Of a DNA stretch of 64,000 nucleotides, positions 23,720 to 36,367 are shown in pieces. A model generated the notes under the pieces. The model searched no databases, was not told the DNA's origin, and saw only the letters and a list, made by a program, of their open reading frames with translations. This stretch comes from Dermanyssus gallinae (Eukaryota > Arthropoda > Arachnida > Mesostigmata > Dermanyssidae). The position numbers and the translations under genes are program-made. The stretch is from the NCBI GenBank assembly GCA_003439945.1, contig QVRM01007053.1:857501-921500 (forward strand), in the 5' to 3' direction. Position 1 is the stretch's first letter, and every line of letters starts with the position of its first letter.

Positions 23720-24900
23720 CGCGAGCATTGCAACCTCGGCGTATCGTTGTTCACAGCCACCGCATAAGATGAATGTCCTTAGAAGCGACTGAACCGCGAT
23801 GCGGTCGTGTTTTGTTGAATCGCGCACTCACTTGCCGCAGCAAAAGCAATGTGAATGGCACTTCCGCGTTTTGCAGGATGGGACAAAATCACATTACGGG
23901 TGAACCTTTCGAAAAGGTATTCGGCAGCCGGGCACTCTTGGGTTGAGTTTGAACTTTGAGTTAAACATGCACAAAATGCTCGCGCGTCCCGCGTATTCCT
24001 GTTTACTAACTGACGGTGGCTATTTTCCTGTGACAAGCAAACGATCGAATAATAATAATAATAAAAATAATCTTGTACGGGTTTATATTGCGCTGTCGAT
24101 ATGACCAGCATCGTATAGAGAGAATAAATCTCGCGTCGTGTCAGGCTAACATGCCGTTCCTGCTTCTGGATGGCCAGCGAGCTTGTTCTGTCTAAGTCCA
24201 TTTTGGTTGTGGTTAAATTCTTGAATTGCACGCCCAACTCTAAGTCCTGGCGCTAGAATTTTGCACAAATAATTCAAACACATTGCCTGCAATTAGCTAA
24301 ACGTGTCCGTTGAAGAATTCAGAAAGAGACCACAAATGCTACAATTCTAGTGTGCATATCTCGACTTTGGCATGCACCGAGCTATGTGGTCTTCTAACGT
24401 TTGTGCACATACTTAACTACGTATTTTAGACTTGACTTACTAATAAACAGTGTACAGCTATCTCGCAGCTGAGGTACATATTTCATGAAATCTGTAGTAC
24501 GCACTGCGAACAAGCGGATGTTAACTCCATTTTATATAGGCAATATATAAAATTCATACATACATTCTTGAATGCAATGAATACAGAACGCCGCCACAGA
24601 GGAGGCGTTGGATTTGTTAAATTTGCTTTTGATATATATATATATATGTGCAGGTGGTAGCTATCTTTAAAGTTTATCGAAAGCTTCACAAGCGAAGTAA
24701 ACGCAAACCTTCAGGTTGGTCCAGGGAGAGATCTTCCCCCCTTCTTCCACCCCGCTTTCATTTGATCGAGCATCATTTATTCACTCCATTTGATCATAAC
24801 TTTCATCTTGGGGGCGGCTGCTCCTGCTGCTGCTGTTTGGCAAAGCAAATACGAGATACCAACACACAGATGACAATGATGATTATCGCGATGATGATGG
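23275..24900. other. No gene recognised
   Basis: Contains the 23637-23717 TA array and an ATA run at 24047-24070. A 152-codon minus-strand frame at 23779-24237 shows no domain I recognise and is interrupted by a poly-tyrosine repeat from (ATA)n. Confidence 0.35.
23637..23717. repeat. (TA)n microsatellite
   Basis: About 81 bp of TA with one phase break (ATTATA) in the middle, suggesting two runs that met. Confidence 0.95.
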
Positions 24901-26400
24901 TCGTCGTGGTGGTGGTCCGGGTGGTTGACGTGGTGGTTGACACCTGCCTGGCTAAGTGGCCGTCAGCACTTCGAAGGCTGCTGCTGCTGCTGAGAAGAGT
25001 GGAGAGTCCACAGGCTGTGCAGCTGCCACCGCTTTTACCGCTAGTCGTCGGCAAGGTTAAGCCTAGCCTCACCTGTTTATTGCTACGCCAACTACAGTCG
25101 CCGCGTCCCCGTTTCACCACTTCCTTCCGTCTTCCCGCGCCACTCTTACTCGCAGTCACTCCATGCCTTTCCACGTATACGGGCGACGCCGGGGGGGACA
25201 TGGGCGGTCACGGACGAACACGGGCGGCCACGGGGGGATACGGGCAGCAACGGGGAGACACGGGCGGCGACGGGGAGACACGGGCGACGACGGGGAGACA
25301 CGGGCTGTGAAGGGGGGCACGGGCGGTGACGGGGGACACAAAGGACGGCGGGGAACATAGGCGGCCACGAGCGACGACGGGGGGTCACGGGCGGCGACAG
25401 GGGGACACGGGCGGCGACAGGGGGACACGGGCGGCGACAGGGGGACACGGGCGGCGACAGGGGGACACGGGCGGCGACGGGGGGACACGGGCGGCGACGG
25501 GGGGACACGGGCGGCGACGGGGGGGACACGGGCGGCGACGGGGGGACACGGGCGGCGACGGGGGGACACGGGCGGCGACGGGGGGACACGGGCGGCGACG
25601 GGCGGCTACAGGGGATACGGGCGGCGACGGGGGGACACGTGCGGTGACGGGAGGACACGGGCGGCCACGGGGTGATGATCGTCGTCAAGCGTCGTTTAGG
25701 TGAACGTGCCTTTAGCCTCGTCACACCGACTTTCTTGCCCCAACATCAACGACAGCGACCGTCACGCCGACAGCGGAATCGGCGTCAGCGGCGTGACGGT
25801 CGGCAAGGCTGCTGCGTTTATGACAGCAGCTGCAGCAGCAGCAACAGAGACTGCAAACTTTGCTGCAGTGTGGCTAGCTCGGTTTCTTCTCGCTCTTGCT
25901 TGGCCTGTCTTTTTTGACCACGACGACGACGACGACGCCGCCGTCAACTACGATTAGACCAGTCGTACTGCTGCTGCTGCAGCTGCAGACGATGACCAAG
26001 TGAAAAAAATGGTGGTTGTGGGAGCAGTGGAAGTACAATAATTGTCATTCTGATCCTTGTTGTTGTCGTCGTCATCGTCGTCGTTGTTGTTGATGATGGT
26101 GATGGGGTTGTTGTTGTTGTTGTCGTCGTCGTCGTCGTCGCCGTCGAGTCGTCATCGTCGCCGTTGTTTTTTGATGAACAAACGAGTGCGCTGAACGGGA
26201 AGCCTCCACATCAAATGGTTCGCATTCCTCCTGCCCGGAGCGAGCCCGTATTATTATCATAGTCGATGGCCGTTTCCTGTGTGCGGACTGCCGCTGTGCG
26301 TGGGAAATTGCGTGCTTTGAGTGTCGGGGCACTGTATGACGCCGCCGGTGAAAGAACCTAATGCTGCTGTCACTGCTGTGACCGACGACGGCCTCTAGTC
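24865..26400. other. Triplet-repeat-rich zone
   Basis: Surrounds the minisatellite with GAT/GTG runs (24875-24945), CTG (24978-24995), CAG (25825-25845), GAC (25918-25940), and GTT/GTC runs (26058-26150). Both strands give long frames of single-residue repeats, which is a product of triplets and not evidence of genes. Confidence 0.6.
25186..25680. repeat. G-rich 20-bp minisatellite
   Basis: About 25 tandem copies of a 20-bp unit near CGGGCGGCGACAGGGGGACA. The flanking copies are more variable; the central copies at 25400-25600 are almost identical. Since 20 is not a multiple of 3, each strand reads three different 20-residue repeats, so a 192-codon minus-strand frame arises without selection. 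Repeated GGG/GGGGG runs on the plus strand are suited to G-quadruplex formation. Confidence 0.95.
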
Positions 26401-28000
26401 GCTGCGACGCTCATCTCAAGGTGTCGTCTGTCTGGGAGCCTGTACACGTGCGACTGTCCACCCTCCGCCTATCTGGCCATCTGCCTTATCGTCGTCGTCG
26501 TTGTCGCTGTGGTCGGCCTGAACGTAAAAAATTGGCATTTAAGGGTACTTCTGCTCTTTCCGATCACTGCACTACCATTAATTACCGCACGGTCAATTAC
26601 CGCACGTAGTGGTGACCGAACATCGAAGCCTGTCGTGGAATAACATAACTGGTCCTTCCATGAGCAATTGACGGTGCCTACAGTCGGAAACTGATAATGA
26701 TTGATTTGACGAGGGAATTCAAGAAGCTCATCTACGTACGATGTCCCACACGACGTGTCAAAATAAACTCTCGTCGTCATACGTGCATTCTTTTTTTTTG
26801 TTATTGTTATCTGTCCTGAAAGCGTCAGCAAACTACTACTAGTATTATAGCTGTCAATTGCACGATTTCTACTATTTTTACATACAGCGTACAAAAATAG
26901 TCCCATGAACGTAGAACTCCTAAACCCAATTACAGACACTATCGACTGAAACCGCTATTCCCGCTCTCTACTTTTCTCTCTTTCGAATATCTCCATGTTC
27001 GTTCCTCAGCGTCCTTACCTAGCAGCTATGTGTTGCTCCTGTCCACACTTAGTTGAACTAGCTATGCGCTGTAGCGTACAAGTCGGACGGACGGCATAAT
27101 ACATACTTAAACTGCCTTCGTCAGCAATCAGCATACGGCCAGCTCACACAGGACACTAATGTAGGCATATGTGTACATACATACAAACATTACTCATTAC
27201 CCACAAGACTAACGCCATATAGATTGCCAAGTAGGCCATAAAGGCCAACATTTCAAGCGCAGTCGTTTGAGCATCTGAGTGTGTACTCTATGCACCCACT
27301 GTTAGCAAGCCTTTTATGTACGCCTATCACGTTTAACTGGGCTACGCTGGCTAGGGAGAGGTCGGCCGCAACACAGAACGCACGTAGGGACATAGCAAAG
27401 TTTTCGTGTTGTCATGCATATTGAAGTGTGGGTTACCCTCCAGCCTAGTAGCAGATGTTGCCATCTTTGTTGATGTTTGGGCGGAGGAAATTTGAGTGAA
27501 TTTTCCCACAGAGAATGCTTTGAGAAAATGGAGAACACGAGTGTGTCGGTGTCACAACAGTCCAAATATATTCGTAAGAGATGTCGGAGGTAGTTATATT
27601 TGGGTACACTTTTATGACTCTCTACTCATGTCGCGCATCTAGAGCCAAGCTGGTGAAGCACGCCGTTTGTTCATCTGACTGCGTTTTCTTCCTCATTGTC
27701 TGTTTTCTCTCTGAAATTTAATAACAGACTGAGTAGAAACCGATATGATTCACGCAACTATGGATAGAAGTTAATGAAAATACGTAAAAAAATACAAATT
27801 ATTTTACCAAAAAAAATTATTACGATACAAACAAATTAAAATGTATTTGTAGCATTCAATGTTTTTAACGCTCTGACAGCCACATTTTAGGCGTTCGTAT
27901 TGAACTAAACTGCCTATGGCAGAATATCGTCTAAATGCATCTATCGTTATCGCGTTTTCGTTAATGGATTTATGTAGACTTTGTCCAGCAGAGGGATGTT
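26401..28000. other. No gene recognised
   Basis: A 156-codon minus-strand frame at 26469-26939 has no recognised motif. Other frames are short. AT-rich toward 27.8 kb. Confidence 0.35.
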
Positions 28001-28225
28001 GCTTTGGGCTGCCGTTGCAATACGTGTGTTTAGCCTTGGAGATGCTTTCTTTTTTCTCGGAGATGTCGCACTGCAAAGATCACCTAACTAGGAAACGAAA
28101 CGCAACGGCAAACCAGCAAACCAGCAACCTAATAAATCGATGCCGATTGTTCTGAGAGTGAAGCTGGTACTATGGTATCAGTTGCTGGTGCTGCCGCGTT
28201 ATTCAGCCGAAGCGTTGTTGTTGTT
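28001..28225 (+). repeat. Inverted duplication, left arm
   Basis: About 215 bp starting GCTTTGGGCTGCCGTTGCAA. It recurs in reverse orientation at 29190-29413 with many shared blocks (TTTCTTTTTTCTCGGAGAT, GAAACGAAACGCAACGGCAA, AATAAATCGATGC) and small indels. Both arms end in GTT/GTTATT triplets toward the centre. Confidence 0.9.
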
Positions 28226-29189
28226 GTTGTTGCTGTTGTTGTTATTGTTCTTGTTGTTGCTGTTTTTGTTGCTGCCTATCGCAAAGGATGCAAACATGTA
28301 TTTCGACCCCCTACTTAATTAGTGCTTTGTGCAGTCGGGTTGCTAGATAAGTAGGGGCCATTCTACGTCATGCGACTAGATTGCGTTTCGTGCAACGCTA
28401 AGCCAAAACGACGCCTGTGTCGGCTTGTTGCCAAAACGGTTTGCTTGCTACGTCAGATGTTGCTGTGACGGCCGGCCCGTTCGGTGACAGCCCGGACCTC
28501 TAGCGCGGCAGGTCCGGCACTCTGACGCGTCCAATCATTTGCCACGTTCTCCACGTACGATTTAGCTGCCTTTTCGTGCGTCCGCTGTGCTAAGCTGCAT
28601 CACAGCAGCTGCTGCTGCTGCTGTTGCTGCAGTCGTCGTCCTTTCGTTGTTTCGCCATCATCGCCATCGGTCCGGCGCGGCCGGTGCGGTATTACGGTGG
28701 AGTTGGTAGCTGGCGACCGCCTCCCGTTATGGTTATTGTTTTGTGCGATTCTTGGTGGCAATACTACGGCAGCAACCAGCACCACTAACAACACACAAAT
28801 AATAATATTAATAATAATAATAATAAATAATATACCATTCAATGTTGCTGTGGCTATGTATGTACGGCTGTGTGAGGCACGTGTTTGTATCCGCGCATAC
28901 ATGATGCACAATAATACTGCCAGCACACAGTGCTCTTGAATCGGTGGTAATTAGTTGGACAATGCAAAGTGCGTATCACTCCTGCTCTGCTCCGAGGATT
29001 GGACTCGTGATGCGAAGGCAGTGAGTGGGTGGCGGGATTCCAGCTACGCTTCTGCGTTCATACCGCGTGGAAAATGGCTTCCTCTCATTTACATACGAAC
29101 ACCCCCCAAGGCGATGGATCACCAGATGGATAGACAGCAGCAGCAGCAGCAGCAGCAACAACAAAAGCAGCAGAATCAGCAGCAGCCAC
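28226..29189. other. Spacer of the inverted duplication
   Basis: About 965 bp with CTG runs (28608-28630), ATA runs (28800-28830) and CAG runs (29140-29160). No coding region recognised. Confidence 0.5.
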
Positions 29190-29413
29190 AACAACAATAA
29201 CGCTGTGGGGCTGAATAACGCGGCGGCGGCGGCAGCAGCAATTGATACCGCAGTACCAGCGTAACTCTCGGAACAATCCGCATCGATTTATTTGGTTGCT
29301 GGCTTGCCGTTGCGTTTCGTTTTCTAGTTAGGTCTTTGTGGTGCCATATCTCCGAGAAAAAAGAAAGCTTCTCCGAGGGGCTGAGCACATGTATTGCAAC
29401 GGCAGGCCAAAGC
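29190..29413 (-). repeat. Inverted duplication, right arm
   Basis: Reverse-complement partner of 28001-28225, diverged by substitutions and short indels. Homology stops sharply at the outer end. Confidence 0.9.
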
Positions 29414-32400
29414 TAATTAAAACTCGCGTGTTTCGCGATACCAGCCGGGCGAAGTCAACGAAACAGCAAGACGAAGTACTTGCTGCCCTGGCAAGTGGTG
29501 GATTCGAAACAAAGTGAACATTGATATGTGGCAGTTAATTGTTTTGTATGGTGAGATCAAGATGAGTCTTTGCCATAGACGGCCGCCAGTTAGTTATCTC
29601 GGTTTGTTCGCATAACTGAATAAATCACGGTACGACTGCTTCTTCTGCTCGATTCGCCGAACGAACTCGATTTGGACTTGTCAGATGTCGCCGGCAGTCG
29701 ATGAATGACGGATACTAGGTTGCCGCTATCGGACAAGACTTTGTGTCTAACTTAGTCCTTTGGTCCGTGCGAAGCTTTTGAAATTTGGCAACAACTTACT
29801 ACCGTTTGGTGAGGTGTGAAACAGATAAAGGTATCACCATTCTAAAATTAGGCCGCGTCGTGTTCTCCTGTCGTAACCAAAGCAGGGATTATGGACTTCA
29901 GCAGGAATCACCCGCCCAGGTGTCCCAACACAAATAATAGAATTTTATGTTTGCCTATAGAGTACATTTAATTTTATGTTATACATATATTTTTTTATAT
30001 AATTCATTGTATTATTGTTATTATCAATAATGTAATATTATTAATAATAAAACCATTATTATTGATTAATGTAATATTATTAATAAAAAAAAACCAGCAT
30101 GTCTTTGTGTTGTATCGAATCAATCGAACTTTTTCAGCCTGTAAAACGCTTGGCCGTTAGGAATGTCGACCGTTCAAAATTAAACAGCGCAATATTTGTA
30201 CTAATAGATAATAAATATATTTAAGACGCTAGGTTAAAACTTTTCTTGGGCTGACCGTGCATCTGTGTGTCTCCTCCGGTCAAGAGGCGCACGCAAATGC
30301 ACCACGCCACCGGACTCCACAATGCTACTACTCCATTACCACAATTCTAAATGACTAGTATCATATTGGTTATAATATTATTCGTAAGAATGTTAATAAT
30401 TATTCTAGCTGAAGCGCATAAACATTTAAACTTATCGTAAATATCAAAATATCTGTATATAGAATCTAATAGAAGTCCATCTAGAACCCTTGAAGGTGTG
30501 GAGGACATATTTTTTTATTATTACGGCATTTTTCATTTGTTTGCACTATCTGCTTACAAGCTTAGTCGTTAGGGCGAAAATGTACTTCACCTTCACCACC
30601 ATTACAGACAAGCGCTTGGAGTTCGTCGGAGTAACCTGGCGTGGGCCAGTAGGGTATACATTTGTTGTTCGTTTGATCAGGAAAGATCGGAAGGATCACG
30701 CATCTGGTCCATTAGTAGCGCTTAAGCCATCGAACTTGAGGCCGAGGCGTCTCCGTAATACCAATCATTTGAGCAAGCATTCGGTTAAGTGGAAACAGGG
30801 AGCGTGTGCGTCTAAGGCGGACCCATTAGACACACGGCGGCATACGAGGTATCGGCATTCGATTTTGAGAAATTGAAGATGGCTAAATCACGTCTCTATG
30901 GAAGAGGTTGGGCCGCCAATGCCGCGTGTGATATTATCGACCCGCAGCTAGCATACGCTCCTAGTTGCGAATCTCGATCCGGTCGACAGTCACGGACTCC
31001 ACGTTAATCCACGATGATGTAATTCCGTTGTGCAGGTTGTCCGAAGTTGAGTGGCATGAGTCGTTCGACTACCTGGGGATTGCTGCACAAACTTCGCTCA
31101 GCGGAGGAACTCTGAGACACGGCCAACCCTAAAAGAGCTTTAGAGCGGAGGTGCACTACAGCGAGACGTTGCATCTAATCAATATCTACCATGCATGATA
31201 ATCAATTGCTGTTAAAATTCTCCTATTCAGTCGTCGCAAACTGTTATCATATTCTCTAAGATAGATACTCTGGTGTTTTTGCTTTGCGTAACCAATCCAA
31301 GGCCGAGAAACGTGAAACACGTTACTTATATGGAGTTGCTACATACAGTTGTTGGTGTCACTGTGTCAGCGATTTGACGTTCGTGCAGACAACTTCAAGA
31401 AAACTCAACGGTCGTATTCAGCGGACGTCCAATACATAGACAAATCAGCTGGAGCATGTTCTAAAATAGAGCCGCTATTATATAATAGCTATCGATTACG
31501 TAAGCAAACCTGATAGAGGCTCTTGTCAAGGCGGGCGCAGATGGCAACCCTCGAACCGCTGGTAGCTAGGGTTGCCGTCAACCGTTGGCGGAAACTATGA
31601 GTCATCAAGTTTGTGTTTTTTATAAGCCGTGTGTAACTAGTTCGTTAGTTATCCAGCCAGCCGGCTGCAGCAGCAGCAGCAGCTAGCAGGCTTCCAGCTC
31701 CTGGTTATGTGTGAGTCAGTGGGATATCGTTAATCGACGCTTTGCCGGCCAACGCCAGGCAAGCTACGTTTGTTTATACGTGTCGAAGTATACGGTAAGC
31801 AAGCGACTGCATCAATGCGGCTTACCGACAACGCCATAGCGTTGAGCGTAGCACGTACGTGCAAAAATCGTCCTACCTTCCGCACTTTGCCTCAATAACG
31901 CCTCGATTAAAGCCAACTCAGCTGACCGCCCGGCAGGCCCGGTCCGACTCGACCAGGCCAGACAGGCAGGCCAGGCTAGTGCGTCATTGAACAGCCATCA
32001 ACAACATCGAAGCGACTGTTTTAGCCGTAGGGGTGCGCTGCTGCCTTCCCTCCTCCCCCCGTGGCAACACGATCAGTGAGATGGCGGCCTCGTGGCAGCC
32101 CGCTCGGCTCCGCGCACGTCGTTCGGGACGTTCGGGCCAGCCAGAAACCCGCGGTCTCTACTTCCTGGCTCTCGTTGTGCATGCACCTACAACCTCTTGT
32201 GTAGAAAACACCTCGTCTGATAGATAGATAGATCCGATAGACCGACCCACCGACAAACAGGCAGACAGACAGGGTGGCGAAGAAAGAGCTCCTCTTGTGT
32301 AAAGAGCTCGTTATGCAAGCTTGTAGATAATAGCCGTCGTTATGGTCAATGCATGATAGATCTAACAAAAAACACGCACATGTATGACAATTTACAGCAC

Positions 32401-33174
32401 GCATGCGATGCTGCTCGGCAGTCGAGACTGACTAACACGTTATCTCATTGGGCTGTACGTGGTTTTGGTTTATTTTAATCGAGTTCTAGAGAAAGCATTG
32501 CTAGATTCGTTTAAGCCCCTGGGGTTCCGTGAACGGGTACGTCCTAATCGGGATTTTGGATGGTGAGGTGCTGTCACCCCCTTTGGCGGACTTTTTTACG
32601 TGGACAGTATAGATTTACCGGTGTACTTTTTGTCGCCGATCTTAGGTAGGAGGGGGGGATGGGGGGGCTGTGGCAAGACACATTAGAAAGCAAAGTCGGT
32701 ACTAGTTTTTCCTAATAGAAATTACCGCTAAAATATATAGCTATTGTACAATTTCTACGGTAATTTGTAAGTGCGGTCTAATATGAGTAATAACGTTGTT
32801 TTAATCTTTGCAGGCAGTTTACAAGGTCATGACTTCCGGCGCAACTCAAGTTCACCCGATCGCCTGTTCAAGGTAGAAATAGTTACACTGCGCGCACGAT
32901 GCAGGCTATAACCTTTTGACAAATATCCGAGAGACCTTCCTAGACTACATGGTAGCTACTACTTTACTACACATACATTTTTATTCATTATGTACTGAGT
33001 GCATGGTTGTTTATATTGTAGAGTTTAGGTCTAAATTTGAGTTCACACTCGCTAAGATTAATTGTAAGGCTGTGGTGTCGTTTAATGCTAAGGTAACCAC
33101 ATGTTTACACACAGAGTCGTCAATAATAAAGTATTGGCGAAATTCATGCTACGCAATAGATCAGTTCGTTTAGG
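29414..33174. other. No gene recognised
   Basis: AT-rich at 29.9-30.5 kb with TAATAT palindromic words, GC-richer at 31.5-32.3 kb with CAG repeats near 31668 and GATA/ACAG repeats near 32220-32270. A 128-codon frame at 30490-30876 starts with a hydrophobic stretch but shows no known domain. Confidence 0.35.
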
Positions 33175-33256
33175 ATGCCTTTGGTTTCAAGTGCTTGTCG
33201 TGAATTATTATTAGAATGCCTTTAGTTTTACGTGCTTGTCGTGAATTATTATTATT
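33175..33256. repeat. 41-bp tandem duplication
   Basis: ATGCCTTTGGTTTCAAGTGC starts at 33175, and a slightly diverged copy starts at 33216. Both end in GTCGTGAATTATTATTA. Confidence 0.85.
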
Positions 33257-33279
33257 ATTAATATTATTATTTTTATTAT

Positions 33280-33751
33280 CCGTTCAGGCGAAGCGCATAC
33301 TTTTGTCTTGGCCGTGTTGATGCTGATAAAATTATTGTTGCACTAAGCTGCAATTTTGTTCAGGTAGTACTTGAGCTATTGTCTCAGTATGCCATGATTA
33401 AGATGTCATCTGCATAAAACACATACGGCGTCTGGGTTTGTCTGAGGGCGGTAGAGAGCCCAGAAGCACATGCCAGGTATAAAAATTATGACGCTGGGTC
33501 GCCCTGCACAAGCCCAATGATTTGCGGTATGATTTAGTCCTCGTTCTGACATCAAATTTCGGACCGCTGGAATGCTCTTTTAAAACAATTTCAACGCATC
33601 GTCTCGGCATAAAACTGAATTGCTCTTCGGATAGACTCTGGTGACATAAAAACTGCAGGTGACCGACGATTTCTGTATTGAGTACTTTGCTACACCGCGA
33701 ATTGTGAGCGCTATCCTTCGGTAATTTAAAGGCTCTCTAGTATTTTTGAAA

Positions 33752-33786
<35 letters not shown>

Positions 33787-34860
33787 GGTACCAAATGCCT
33801 TTTTGCCAGAGGTTTTGTATACTGCGTGTGATCAATGTCAGTTTTCAGTTTTATTTATATTGTGGTTTGCTTGTTCTAAGCTGTTTGAAGAACTTCCTCA
33901 ATGCGTTTTAGATTAAAAAGTCGTACCGGTTCTGTTTGACAGCCACGCCCGCTCCTAATGCGAATGCTTGCTTGGCTGCTCGGCATTTGTTTGCATCGAA
34001 TCAAAGTCGGTGGTGGCTGCGGTTTGTTATCATTGAGAGGATTGCGGACAATATGGCAAGTCGTGGGTGCTCGACCAATGTGTTAGCACTTTCTCCATCG
34101 GGAAAAAGCGCTAACCTTTGGCGAAGTCTATCGACGTCAATCCTTCGGACAAGAGTCGGACGCTTGTCATGTTTTGGACATTGTACGTTAAAGTTTATGT
34201 GACAATGCTTATAGCTTGCTGAGCAAAGGATTAAGGGCGTTACTTGAGTAGACGTTATCATGCAGCCGGGGGCTTGGGCAGACGAAAAAACAACGTCGAC
34301 AGCACTCTTACAATTCCACGCCACATAGCATGTCCATATACTCTACTACCATATACTCTGGCCTGTTTCCCGTTGTTGGCCAATTGTCGTTGGGCGCTCA
34401 TTGTCCCAGCACTTAGGCGCGTCTATTGTCGTTCAAGTAGTCTGTAGGAGTTGAGATCTACCGCGAGTACGATGCTCTTCAGCGGCTTGCGGCATAGGCT
34501 AGACCGCCCTTCGATGTCGTTGATGATCTCGCCTACCGGTGTTTTTGTTTTGGTGGGCATTACATAGCTATTCGGAAGCAGCCCGGGCACTCAATAATTA
34601 TTGTTCGGCTGGTGCTTCTAATTAGATCGACTGACTGGCTCACTTGTTCGTACGCCAATGGCAACGCCCATTTTGGCTTTTGTCGTTCGAGGTTGGTTGA
34701 AATGTCGTGACACATTTTATGGTGCGGTAGTACAATTTTTGATTAGTCCTCGGCGAGCGTTCAGTTAGAAAGGTCACGTCGTATTTCCCAGTAAGTTCTG
34801 TTTCAGCTATATACACGATACCGCGAAGGCTCTTGACGTTCCATATGGTAGCATATTGAA
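33280..34860 (-). pseudogene. EN-RT ORF2 pseudogene
   Basis: Encodes pieces of an apurinic-like endonuclease that nicks target DNA and of the reverse transcriptase that copies the element RNA there. At least four frame changes and several stops break it. The longest open pieces are 34001-34324 (endonuclease end plus linker) and 33398-33610. A (TA)n at 33754-33782 interrupts it between linker and RT. It cannot make a working protein. Confidence 0.7.
33754..33782. repeat. (TA)n inside a retroelement relic
   Basis: TA tract of about 29 bp between the linker and RT parts of the 33.2-34.9 kb element. Confidence 0.9.
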
Positions 34861-36110
34861 GCTAATATGCTTAACCCGTCAAGTCAAATGCTTTTTGAGT
34901 TGTCGTGCATAGACGTAGATGTAACCTAGTAGTAACTAATAGTAATGTATTCTAACATCTTATTTATAAGTAGAGATTACGATTTCTTCAGATTACAGTA
35001 CGGTATTTTTGCAACATGCATACAACATCATGTATGCATGTTGTGTTAGCAGCAATTTTCAAATGAAATGCATAAGTGAAAAGTACGAGAGTAAAGGCCA
35101 CCGCGTGACCTAATGCCCGTCATCTATGCGACTTCTAATCTAATTCCTAGCTACGACGTTGTGGTAAGTATTTATCTACAGTTCGACACCATTGCAGCTA
35201 CATAGTGATAATGTGCTGCTACGGACGGCTTTTGACCGAAAACCGTTTTTGTGGGCTATTTGCTTGGACGATAAAAATTGTCCGCTGCTTAGAAGAACAG
35301 AGGACTGCTTAGGTGACCGCCGTACAGGTCGAGCAGCAATTCCCAGGCATAGGATCGGTGGAGGCGATTCTGCCAGTACACCGTTTGCCCGTTCGCGCCA
35401 GTTTTGGCCTTCCTGTGCTACCTGCAGTAGTGATTCATTTGAAAAGTGGAACGGAAATGGTCGACGACCGTGGTCTCATAAATCACGGCTTCGCTCTTGA
35501 CACGACGCTTATATAGAGCACCAAGTAATTGCTTCCTGTGTGGCACTTCGTAAATTAATACAATAAAGCAGGAGACTTAAAAGGCAATAGGAAACGTAAC
35601 ACTCACCTCACCGTGGCTACCCGCAGACAACTGACAACAGCCCAATTGATGGGTTTACCTTTGTGTGTTATCGGCCGATAGTCGACTGTTTACTCTTCTG
35701 CCTGCCGCCGTCCTTAGCAGACGTGCTTGTCGTCCGACTTGAGTTTGGACTATTCGTTTGGTACTGTTTCATCAAAGAATGGTCGCCCCTGGATTGTCGA
35801 ATATAGTCTGGATATGCTTTTGCATAAAACCCGATTCTTCAAAAAACAATGCGTGCGTGCGTGTAAATCAAGGACATATACGCAACTGTGATATGCATAT
35901 ATAGAGAGAACTTAATCGTTGTAAAACTGCCGTTTTAGGAGTAACCTAGAGGTTTAATCTGAATCTATATATAGGCGAAATTTTTGTGCCGAAATGTGGG
36001 CGGTGACCGTCGCGGTATATGGCGGCCTGGCTGTCGCCTTTGGACAGCGCTAAGCCAGGTCCGGTTGGCAAATGAGCCTAGCTGGTCCAGTCTCCTCTCG
36101 AGGGCCCCGC
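34861..36110. other. No firm gene; a coding-like stretch at 35.3 kb
   Basis: A 12-bp-arm hairpin lies at 35012-35043. A 67-codon frame at 35313-35516 (MTAVQVEQQFPGIG...) has a protein-like composition. It might be a fragment of a retroelement ORF1, but no motif confirms it. Confidence 0.3.
35012..35043. repeat. 12-bp-arm perfect hairpin
   Basis: CAACATGCATAC at 35012-35023 pairs with GTATGCATGTTG at 35032-35043 across 8 nt. Confidence 0.85.
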
Positions 36111-36332
36111 TGAATCTACTCTGCGGTTGCCGTCGCCGCCGCCGCCGCTGACAACGTTGATGGCAGTGGCAGTGGAAGTCGAGGCAGCGACAGTAGTAGC
36201 ATCAGCATCAACAACAGCAGCAGCTTTGTGGGCAGAGTGAAGAGACAGAGAGATGGAGCAGAAAGAGAGAGGCAGACAGTAAAACGGCGCAACAAGGAGA
36301 AGAGGAAAGGAGAGACATAGATAGATAGATGG

Positions 36333-36367
<35 letters not shown>

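Larger units (their letters stand above)
33242..34860 (-). mobile_element. Non-LTR retrotransposon with EN and RT, decayed
   Basis: Minus-strand relic of a jockey/I/R1-type element. From 5' to 3' it has an endonuclease start (TIWNVKSLRG, about 34830), LAVDLNSY (about 34460), the DVVFSS and CHINFNV parts of the endonuclease end (34290-34200), a linker (DRLRQRL), an RT start (NYRRIALT, about 33715), SEEQFSFMP (about 33615), GLVQGDPAS (about 33500), the FYADDI catalytic loop (about 33410) and NTAKTKVC (about 33310). The order is exactly that of the family. It ends in a (TAA)n run at 33242-33276, as I-type elements do, but the coding part stops short of the RT thumb. RT motif A is missing through an internal deletion. 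Confidence 0.75.

Noticed and set aside
25146..25724. 192-codon Pro/Arg-rich frame on the minus strand
   Set aside because: It is read-through of a 20-bp minisatellite; all three frames of the repeat are open in part, so the length is not evidence of a gene.
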